64,000 bases of DNA from assembly GCA_014526335.1 (NCBI GenBank), contig JACTAT010000035.1, forward strand, positions 1,051,749-1,115,748, read 5' to 3'. Under the pieces are notes generated by a model. That model had not been told where the DNA came from. It worked only from the letters and a program-made list of their open reading frames with translations, and searched no databases. This document shows, one piece after another, positions 1 to 10,700 of the stretch (the stretch's first letter is position 1; each line of letters starts with the position of its first letter). The translations under genes were made by a program, and so were the position numbers. Source of the stretch: Chrysaora quinquecirrha. Taxonomy: Eukaryota > Cnidaria > Scyphozoa > Semaeostomeae > Pelagiidae.

Positions 1-165
1 TGAAAAAGTTCAAACACTTTTTTCCTTGATCTAAGCAAAAAATGTTTCTAACAAGCAATGTTTTACGATGAGGCCAAACGGTAAAACATTTTGCTTGACA
101 GGCAAACACGCAAACTACAAATGTTTGATCGTTTCGCCAGGACCTAAAGTCAGATTAACATACAT
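1..165. repeat. Right part of a dispersed hairpin-type repeat
   Basis: The stretch carries the motifs CAAATGTTTGATCGTTT and CAAGCAATGTTTT. These recur near 6140-6410, 13025-13680, 40640-40870, 46310-46490, 55978-56660 and 57925-58035. Fuller copies open with a form of GGCCAAACGATCAAACATTG and close with its reverse complement, as a small non-coding inverted-repeat element would. The left end lies outside the window. Confidence 0.6.
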
Positions 166-269
166 GCATTTTTAACAAGAAACAAACAAAATTCAGCCAG
201 CACTGAAAGTTTAAATTTTATCTGAATTTATCTGTTTTGTTTATGGATCATACTTGAATGCTTGTGGTG

Positions 270-330
270 TTGAAACCTCAATCCTGGCTGTGATGCTGCC
301 GTGGATGGGGCTTGAACCCTCTCCTGGCTG
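270..330 (-). repeat. Fragment of a tRNA-derived SINE
   Basis: Read on the minus strand it holds a B-box-like GGTTCAAGCCCC followed by CATCACAGCCAGG. The better copy at 3517-3694 has GGTTCGAGCCC then GTCACAGCCAGGGTCGAGGT. It lies inside the BPHL intron that follows the third exon. The A-box part is not recognisable. Confidence 0.5.
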
Positions 331-385
331 CCGTTTGTACTTTGAAGTGACGGCTATTTTTGAACCAAACTATAATCCAACCCAC

Positions 386-2483
386 CTTCAAGCGGAGCTC
401 TCATTCTTTCGCTCCATTTCGTTAAATCGCGAACTTTTTCCACCAATTTGACATCTTCATCGGAAATATACGAATTCGATCCCCAAACAACAAGTTTGTT
501 GACAAGTTCTGGTCGTTCTGCAGCCAAAATGATCCCTGTCATACCACCATCACTCCAGCCAAGGACAGAAAATTTTGGACAACCTACGAAAAATAAAAGA
601 AACTGCTAAACATTAAGGTTGCACAATGCATAAAGCCAAGAGAGTTGGCCGTTTCATAACGGTACCGTTTCAAATTCCATCTTCACTAGCTAACTAACAA
701 ACTATCTAACTATTTAACTAACTATGTACTCAACTAACTAACGAACCAATGAACTAATTAACTAACGAACGCATGAACCAACTAACTAAATAACAAAGTA
801 ACTCTCTAAATAACAAACTAACTAGATAAGTAACCAAGTAACTAACTAGGCAACTAAGTAACAACCTAACTAACTGCTTAACTAATTATCTAAATAAGCT
901 AACTTACTAAGTAACTAACTAATTAAGTAACAAACTAACTGACAAAGTAACTGACTCCCTAACTTACTACCAACTAACTACTAAACAAACAAACTAATTA
1001 TGTAAATAAGCTAACTTACTAAGCAACGAACTAACTAGCTAAGTAACCAACTAACTAACAAAGTAACTAACTAACTACCAACTAACTAACGAACTAACTA
1101 ACTAATTATCTTAATAAGCTTACTAAGTAACTAACTAACTCGCTAACTAACTAGGAGACTGACTGACTAACTAACAAATGGGCTTATTAAATAATGACGT
1201 AACTATCTTCATAACTAAGGACCAAACTGACAACCTAACTAACCAACTTACTAACTAGCTAGCTAGCTAACAAACTAAATAATTATGGAAGTAACCAAAT
1301 GACTTCCTAACTAACTAACCAACCAACCAACTTAATAACTAACTAAGGAAGCAATTGACTAACTAACGAATAATCAATTAACCAACTAATTCTTGAATGC
1401 ATTACTGAACAAGGAATGTTGTATTGTTCATTGAGGAACGCCCTCATTGATAAAGCATATTAAGAACAAAGTTGCAAATACCAATTTTGAGCATTAGTTC
1501 GGCAGCATCATCTGCATCACGCTGGAAGAAATTCTCTGGAAAATCTCTCCATGGTGGAATAGACTTGCCGTATCCTCTTGGATCGTAAGCAATAACGGTG
1601 AATTTACTGGACAAGTCTCGTAACTGTGGGCCAAAATCTGAGCGAGTTGAACCAAGAGCTCCAGGGAGACAGAGAATGACATCAGATGAGTCTCCAGCAA
1701 CCTGAAACATGTTACAGATGACACAGTTTTATATGATTGGTATAATCCGGTTATAACATACTCTCTTATAAAGTACTCTCGGATATAGCTTTCCAATAAA
1801 ATTGTCCCTGGAGCCATAGAACAAAAGAAAATACCCTGCTCATAACGTACTTTGTTTATAACGTACCAAATTCTACGGTCCCTTCGAGCACTATATAACT
1901 GGACTATACTGTAATCCATCAGTACTACAACTCCACCCACCCATAATATGACCCCACCCATGTTAGCTGCTTTCCTTTATATTGAATGCGAAGGTGAGAT
2001 GGTGTTTTGGCAAAAGCTGCAAGAATAAGTTGTAGTATGGTGCTAGACTGGAAATTTTGCGTGCAAGGCACCAAAGGCTATTGTTGTCTACTGTTTTAGC
2101 CAAAATTGCACACCGAAGTTCTTCCAAGTACACAACAAAGTTTCCACCCTGAGTGGGGTGCGGGGGTGCCACTGCACCTGCACCTTCAAGATCATACCCC
2201 TTTTGTTTTAACCCCTCCCCGAAAAGAAGGATAATCAAACGTATAATTATAGGTATACCACTATAGAATGCGCCCTAATGGATCATGTTTCCATTGAAAA
2301 ATCGTGTTACTTCACCTCATAATGCAAATCGACCCCGTTCACGTTCTCCTTAAATGATCTTATCTCTGGTTGAGCTTGGGCGGCGTCTATCCCTGAGCTA
2401 CTAAAACTCTGTTTTGCAACGTTTCTTTGCCAGGATGCAGCCATCAAAGATCTTAAATGAATCCTCAAAGCTTTGTACGCCAT
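386..2483 (-). CDS. BPHL: BPHL, mitochondrial serine hydrolase (valacyclovir hydrolase type), 5' part
   Basis: Three minus-strand exons are visible: 2483-2316 (ATG at 2483), 1701-1482 and 583-386. Phases fit (0, then 1), and the gene continues beyond the left edge. About 195 of the roughly 290 residues expected are encoded. The first 30 residues are basic and Ser/Arg-rich, like a mitochondrial presequence. Then come VNGVDLHYE, the LPGALGS and DPRGYGKS blocks, and the nucleophile elbow GWSDGG with Ser near residue 140. DLTKWSERMRAPLE matches the lid region of the family. The catalytic Asp and His should lie in the missing part. Known family role: hydrolysis of alpha-amino acid esters and thioester-like substrates; the function here is inferred from similarity. 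Its start codon faces that of SMU1. Intron 1 contains plain sequence; intron 2 contains a TAAC array. Confidence 0.9.
688..1390. repeat. Degenerate (AACT)n array in a BPHL intron
   Basis: About 700 bp of imperfect AACT units with scattered substitutions, wholly inside the intron between the second and third BPHL exons. The same unit recurs at 39485-39745, 49625-51490 and 63340-63960. Confidence 0.9.
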
Positions 2484-2668
2484 CTAAGAAGTTTTTATCG
2501 CCGAGAAAGACCCTAAAATGCCAGAAATATTTCATAAAATTGATAAACAGAAATTTTTGCAAAACAAGAATCTTTTTGTTTCTTGTTTATAGTTTTTGTG
2601 CATTGTTTTGATTGAATAGGATTGTCTCATCTTCAGCCAGAGGCTGAGCTTCGGCACATTGTTACAAG
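2484..2668. promoter_or_regulatory. Shared BPHL/SMU1 promoter interval
   Basis: Only 185 bp separate the two divergent start codons, so both 5' UTRs and core promoters must lie here unless upstream exons exist. No TATA box is obvious near either start. The SMU1 start codon sits in ACAAGATGGCGCT, which resembles the YY1 element often found at starts of TATA-less housekeeping genes. Transcription start sites are not determined. Confidence 0.6.
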
Positions 2669-5600
2669 ATGGCGCTCGAAATAGAATCTGCTGAGTGAGT
2701 AAGACTTTTAGTTTTATTTGTCATGCTTATTTTAACCACGATTTGATAAAAAATAATTTTATCGCATAAATTTAGGCTTAATTTCTATAGTAATTGCAAT
2801 TGATATCAATTTTCTGTCGCTATTTGGTCGAGTTTTGAATGTTTTTTGAGCTGTCTTTCCCCTCGCCTCCTGTGATGGCTTTTTGTTTGCTGAGCAGTTA
2901 CAGCAGTTTTCAACAAGATCTCCTCGGGTGTGAGAGAGCAACTATCCATTGTTCTATCCTATTGTACGCATATTGTGTTCTATTTAACTAGGCTGTGCAA
3001 ACCATGGCATACTTTGGGTCTGCAGTTTTTAACGTTGTGTTATTTTTATTTTAGTGTTATCCGTCTTGTTCAACAATTTCTCAAAGAAAGCAATTTGCAC
3101 AGAACATTGACAACACTGCAGGTAGTATGAATACACGTTGTTTTTTTTTTTTATAAGAAACCTGGCTCAGGGCCTAGCTCTAAAAGTTTCTTAATTTTTG
3201 GCCTAATTTAAGTTCTAAAAGTTTCTTGACAGTTTCTTAATTTAAAGGAAATAAACTGCAGTAAAAACGAGAAAAAAAGTGAATATAGCAAGCAAAATAT
3301 TAATATTGTTGTATAACAAAGAATTAGCCATGCTGGTGCAAGAAATCGCACGGAAATGCTTGAGAATTGATTACTACGTCCACAAATGTGAAATCAGTAT
3401 GTTTGAAAATTGACACAAAAATTTCTTAATTTTCTCAACTCCTTCCTCCTAGTTCTAAAAGTTTCTTAACTTTTGGGGTGTCTAGTTCTAGGTTTCTTAT
3501 AAACCGGTTTCTTATGGTGCTGTGGCGTCGTGGTGTAATCCAGCTGACTCGTGGTGTCAGAAGCTCAGTGTGGTCAGGGTTCGAGCCCAGCCACGGTAGC
3601 GTCACAGCCAGGGTCGAGGTCTTGATTAGTTAACCTACTACTGAGATTCTAGCGACTGGTGCTAAAACACCATTTCACCTTCACCTTCACCTTCTGTTTT
3701 CCAAATAGCATGATTCAGTACAACCTACCATCCGAACAGTTTCTCATTAAATTTAAATGAATTGCAGTGGTCAGTCCTTGAAGTGAGTGGTTTTTCCACA
3801 AGTGAAATACCATAATAGATGGGATTCTAATCCTGAACTGCATTCCCTGACTGCCAACAATGTATCCACTGACCTATAGAGCTTTAGAAAGTGCAAATAA
3901 TTCTCCAAGTCATGCAGTGCAAGGCTTTCCTCTTGTTTGACTTGAAGAAAGGGATATGCACATGTCCCTGTAATCCATCCCATAATTTTCCTATTTCTTT
4001 GCAGGAAGAAACTGGTATAACGCTAAACACAGTAGACAGTGTGGAAAGCTTTGTATCAGATATAAGCAATGGACATTGGGATGTTGTATTACAGGCAATT
4101 CAGTCACTGAAACTTCCTGATAAAACTCTTATTGATCTATATGAACAAGTAAGCATGTCCAACCTTTTTGCTTGTAGGAGTCTCAAATATCCAGGGAACT
4201 GGGATGCACGGGGCTGCAAGGGACAACTGTCCCTTTTGCCCTCATAAAAATTGTGAAATTATTTGATTTTCCAATTGTTTTGAATATACCCTGTTTGTTT
4301 GTTGTTTGGGAATATACCCTGTAAGTTTGTTGTTTGGGAATATACCCTGTTTGTTCGTTGTTTGGGAATATACCCTGTTGATCTGTTTAGAAACATTTTA
4401 TTTGATTTTCTCCTTTGAATTTCAGATTGTTGTTGAGCTTATCGAGCTGAGAGAATTGGGTGCAGCAAGGTCATTATTACGTCAAACTGATCCTATGTTG
4501 ATGCTTAAACAACAGCAACCTGATCGATATCTAAGACTTGAAAATCTTTTGGCAAGATCATATTTTGATCCCAGAGAGGTAACTGATTTATTGACTGATT
4601 GATTGATTGATTCACTGATTGATTGATTGATTTGTTGATTGATTGATTTATTGTTTGATTGATTAATTGATTCATTGATTGCTTGATTCATTGATGATTG
4701 ATTGATTGATTAATTGATTGCTAATTGATTGATTGATGATCGATTGATTGATGATCAATTGGTTGTTGATTGATTGATTATTTGATTAATGATTGATTGA
4801 TTGGTTGATGATTGATGGATTGATTGATTGATTCATTGATGATTGATTGATTGATTACTTGATTTTTTTTTATTTATTGATTTATTTTTCGATATATTGA
4901 TTGATCCATTGATTCATCGATTCATTGATGATTGATTGATTGATTGATAGATTGGTTGATTGATACTTCAATTCATTGATGATTAATTGATTAATTGATT
5001 GGTTGGTTGATTCATTGATTGATTTGTAGCTGTTTAAATGTTATTTCATTCCTGCCTGTTGCCTGTTGCCCCATTTTATTGACACTTGCTTCTCTTCAAT
5101 TCTCATTTGTTGCTGTTACTGTATACATTATTACTTCAATAAAGACCCTGTATTCTGTCGTCACATTAGGCTTACCCTGATGGAAGTAGCAAAGAGAAAA
5201 GAAGAACTGCCATTGCACAAGGTAGATTATATCAATCAATTCTTTAAATTATCATTTGTATAAGTTACTTGAATCTGTTTTGTTAATAGACAACCACGAA
5301 TACTTTTGCATCAGGGGGCAAAACCAATGGTGCTTTGCTGTCTGTAACATAATCAACAGAGGTCCTATAGAAAATTGATGTTAAAATACAATCGTTCATC
5401 TAATTCAGATCGGTGTGAAGATCGGGTTCAAGCCTGGGTTCAATCTTCACGGGCAGGGTCAAATTAGAAATGGTACCTCTATTCCGGACACTGGGTGGTT
5501 CTTCCGTTGTAAAGGTACCTGGGGATGTGCCACGCTAGAGGGTTTAATTTTTTGGCCTTTTAGTCTAACCAAGGGTATACTTTTTTACACTTTTGGTCTT

Positions 5601-7691
5601 GCCAAGGGTACAAGTTTTTCGGAAAAATTAGTCTAGTCAACTGTATCATTTTGAATATGCTGGCAGCACACTCCTACGCAAAATTTGGCCAAGAAGCCCT
5701 TATTCCGGATAGCCTCGCACAAGGTTGGTTCACAGACTCTACTGAGATCATACGATCATATTCAATGCAACTCAATTTGGCAATGAAAACGAACAGCAGA
5801 GTCTGCATGCCTGCATGCAAGCTGGATTCCAGGTCCCGTCTACTTCTGAGATCTTACTGATATACACCTTCTACGCTTACATTATATTTTACATCTTAAT
5901 CTTCACCATTACTCCATTTTTCAATGTTTAGCTCTTTCTGGTGAAGTCAGTGTTGTACCCCCGTCTCGCTTGCTTGCATTACTTGGACAGGCATTGAAGT
6001 GGCAGCAATATCAAGGCCTGTTACCCCCTGGAATGGCTATTGACTTATTCAGGGGGAAAGCTGCGTTGAAAGAACAAGAGGAAGAAAATATCCAACTCAA
6101 ATCAGTAAAGTTATCAAGGTGAGATTTTATGATTATAAAGCCTTGGCCAAACAATCAAACATTGTTGGTAAAACATTTGAAATTTGCTTTGGCGCTGGCC
6201 AAATTATCAAACATTGTTGGTAAACATTTGACACTTGTTTAGTCCCTGGCCAAACGATCAGACATTGGTTGGTAAAACATTTAAAACTTGCTTTAAACCC
6301 TGGCCAAACGATAAATCATTGTTGGTAAAACATTGACATTTGCTTTCCAAGCAGGGTTTGACTGTTTGGCCACATCACAAAGCATTGCCTGGCATGATGT
6401 TAAGCCCTTGCGTTTTACAAATCTCTGCTGTTTTATCTTTACGTATATTTAGCTGCTTCTTTTTCTGTGTCTTTTCTGCCGTTTTATGTCGTTCCTGAAT
6501 TCATTTTTTTATCTATGTCTTCAACATTAGCATCTTAGATCCAGTGAACAGGCTGTTTTCTATCCTTTTCTTTGATGCAATATTTTCATAGGCTTTTTGT
6601 TTTGCTGATTTTTAGTTTGGTACAAAATCACATCCAGAATGTGCAGCGTTCTCTCCAGATGGTCAATTTCTTGTAACAGGAAGTGCTGATGGTTTCATTG
6701 AAGTATGGAATTATCAAACTGGAAAAATTCGAAAAGACCTCAAATATCAATCAGAGGTAAGAGAGTCTAAATCATGAATACAGAATGAATACCAATATAC
6801 CAAAACCAAGTAACACTTAATTATTACACTGAAAAAAGAAACCAAGTGAGACAGGTTAATTAATTATTACACTTCCTCTGCTCTTCTTCCTCTTCCTCTA
6901 CTCTTCTTCTTCTTCCTCTTTCTTCTCCTCCCTTTCCTTTTCCTTTTATTTCTCTCTTTTTTTCTTCTCCCCTTTCCTCTTCTTCTTCCACTTCCTCTGT
7001 TCTTCTTAATCTTCTTCTACACTTCTTTTTTCTCTTTCTTCCCTTCCTCTTACTCGTTCTCTTCTCATCTTCTCCCCTTTCCTCTTTTTCTTCCTCTTAT
7101 CCTCTTCTTCTTTCTCTTCATCTTCTTCTTCTTCTTCGTCTTTCTTCTCCTTCTTTCTTTCTTTTCCTTTTATTCCTCTTTCTCTTCTTCCTCTTCCTCG
7201 TCTTCCTCTTCTTATTCTTATTCTCCTTCTCACATAAGTGTCTTTCAATTTTCTTTGAATACCAGAAAAATAAGCTTGATGCAACAAACAGGTTTATAGG
7301 AATGCAATGCATTCTATACAAAGCGATTGATGATTGACGATTCATTCATTCACTTATTCATTTGCTCACTTATTTGTTTTGTTCATTTCAAACAGGATAA
7401 CTTCATGTTGATGGATGATGCAACGTTGTGTTTATCATTCAGTAGAGACAGTGAAATGTTAGCATCAGGAAGTCAGGATGGCAAAATTAAAGTAATCTAC
7501 ATTTCTATCATTTTATCATTTTGAAACTAGAATATTCAAAGCAGCTTGAAACTAGTTTGATTATCAGTGTTAATCTTATTTTCGATCTTCTTCTTATCCT
7601 TCTTCTTCTTCTTCTTCTCCTTTTTGTGTTCTTTTTCTTCTTTTTCCTTTTTCTTCTTCTCTTCTTCTTCCTCTTCTTCTTCCTCTTCGTC

Positions 7692-7723
<32 letters not shown>

Positions 7724-10700
7724 CTTCTTCTTCTTTCTTCTTCCTTCTTCTTCTTCTTCTACTTCTTCTCCTTCTTTTCTTCTTCTTCTTTTCTTCCTCT
7801 TCTTTTTCTTCTTTGTCTACTTCTCCTGCATCTACTTCTTCTACTTCTTTTACTTTTTCTTCTTTTTTTCTTCTGTATTTGTGCTTCCAGTTTTTTTAGT
7901 TTATTCTTCTTTTTCCACTCTTCTAGTTCTCTTCATTTTCTAAGCTTTTCTTCTTCTATTTGTTCTTCTACTGTAGGTCTTCTTGTTTCTCTTACGCTCC
8001 GGTCTCTTTCTCTATCTCGTTTCTCTTTCTCCGGTCTTATTGCTCTTCTTTCTCTTCTACTAGTTTTCCAATTTTTTTTATTCTTCTATCATTTCTTTTT
8101 TCTCGATCATCTTTCCTTAAACTCTTCTTCTGTTAATACTTCTTCTTGTTATCCCATTTCTTCTTTTATACTTCTTCTTCTTCTTCTTATTTTTACTAAA
8201 GTCTTCTAGCAGTTGCTGTATGTTATGCTTCTAATATTTTAGTTTCTTTCTGCTTCTTCCATCTCTTCTAGTTCTCTTTATTTCCCGAACCATTCTTCTT
8301 CTATTCGTTCTTCTGTCTAGATCTTCTTGTTTCTCTTGTAGTTTGGGTACATTCTTCTTTTTCTTCGTCTTTTTCTCAATTTTCTGCGCTTATTCTTCTT
8401 TTGCTCCTTTCCATCTGTTTTCACATTTGTTCTCTTCACTGAAATCTTCCTTCCACTTTTTCAGGTTTGGAAAATACAATCAGGCCAATGTCTAAGACGG
8501 TTTGAAAGTGCGCATACTAAAGGAGTTTCTTGTATTGTTTTTTCTAAAGATTCTGGACAACTTCTTAGTGGATCGTATGATTCAACGATTAGGTATGATT
8601 ATTGAATCAATGATTAATGATGATCTATTGATGGATAATGATTTACGATTGTTGATTGATTGATGATTGATGATTGATGATTGATGATTGATGATTGATG
8701 ATTGATGGTTGATGATTGATGGTTGTTGATTGATGGTTGATGATTGATGATTGATGATTGATGGTTGATGATTGATGGTTGGTGGTTGATGATTGATGGT
8801 TGTTGATTGATGGTTGATGATTAATGATTGGTGGTTGATGATTGTTGATTAATGATTGATGATTGATGATTGATGATTGATGGTTGTTGATTGATGGTTG
8901 ATGATTAATGATTGGTGGTTGATGATTGTTGATTAATGATTGATGGTTGATGGTTGATGATTGATAATTGATGATTGATGATTGATGATTGATGGTTGAT
9001 GATTGATGATTAGTGATTGATGAGTGATGATTGATGTTTTGTGGTGGATGATTTGTGGTTGTTGTTTAATGATTCATGATTAATGATTGAGGATTGATAA
9101 ATTAACGATTGGCGAATGACGATTAATGGTTGCATATTCAATTAAACTGATCTGATAGTTTTTCATTTATGATTGCTGATTAATGATAAGTGATTAGTGA
9201 TAAATGATTTATCTGTTCCAGAATCCATGGTCTGAAATCTGGTAGAACATTGAAAGAATTTCGTGGTCATTCATCCTTTGTAAACAATGTCATCTACACT
9301 CCCGATGGACACAACATCATTAGTGCAAGCAGTGATGGAACTGTGAAGGTGCCAGTATATTAATTAATTTATATTAATTTTGTTTTCTTTGCTGTCTTCT
9401 AAGGCTGTGTTTGAATGGAACGAATCCATTGGAAAAAGTCAGAATTTGTGTTCGATATAAGTTATACCGCATTCACACTTCAGGTTAAACGTGTTTAAAT
9501 TAAACCGGTTTAGCAAATGTTGCGTTCTGGTTGGTTAATCCAGGGACTCGAATCGATTTGATTGGTGGAAATTTAATCTGGTTTAAATAAAGCTGGTTTG
9601 ACTGTGTCAGTATGAAAACAGTATTAGATTCTGAAAACAACAGTTTTAACAGGTTTAGAGGGCTTTCTAAGGGCCTGTTCGTATTAGGAGGGACAGCCCA
9701 ACTAGGTGTGATCTAGTCGACACAGGGATTTGTATGTGATAACACGATTCTGTTCTTACGAGAGGTTGTCTATCCAACTAGATGGTCAGATCTCATGGCC
9801 GTGCCAGTGCCAATTTCTCATATAAACGAATTCTTAGTACTTAGTTGTTATTAGTAGTTATAAGATACAAGTTTAGGATGTCAAAAAACCCTTACAACTT
9901 AATTTCATTTGTTCTCCTTCGTTTATCACTGAATTGTTGAGTGAGCAAGAAAAGAGGGAGGCTTGTTGCCCTCTTCTCGATAGAGAGGCGGGCTTATTTC
10001 AAATTTTCACTTGAGAAAGGGGGCTTTATAGAGAGGGTGCTTGAAAGACAGAGGGGGCTTAAATAAGAGAGGGGCTTAATACAGCTTTTACGGAATTCGG
10101 AACGAAGGCAAATCTGTGGAACTGTCTCCCTGGCAAATCTCTGGAATTACATCTCAAGTATGCCTATTTGTTTAGTTCAATGACGTTTTGTTTGCTGTTG
10201 TTTTCAGATATGGAATATAAAGACAACTGAATGCATGAATACATTTCAAGGTGGCATTGGATCAACGTCATCAGATATAACAGTCAATTCAGTTCATTTA
10301 CTTCCAAGAAACGTTGATCAATTCGTTCTTTGTAATAAATCAAGTACCATATTCATATTGACCATGCAAGGACAGGTAAGAATGAATTTTTAGGTTTATA
10401 TTAGTATAATAGAGACTAGCCAAGGTGCTAGGGTGCGCATCTACCCTAAGTGAAATTCATATGCTACAAGTCTAGTACAATGTGCATATTTAAGGACATA
10501 TAAGAATGAATTCTTCGGTTTATATTAGGATAATAGAGACTGGCCAGAGTTGTAAGATGCGCGTCTACCTCAAGTGAGATTCATATACGTCTAGTACAAT
10601 ATTTGTATTGACCATGCAATGACAGGTAAAAATGAATTCTTCAGTTATATTAGTATAATAGAGACTAGCCAGGGTGCTGAGATGTGCATCTATTCCAAGT

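Noticed and set aside
6119..6615. A 10-nt microexon (His-Ile-Lys) to fix SMU1 exon 6/7
   Set aside because: No fitting AG-exon-GT segment was found in the intron, and the length between the EEE and FG blocks already equals the human one.
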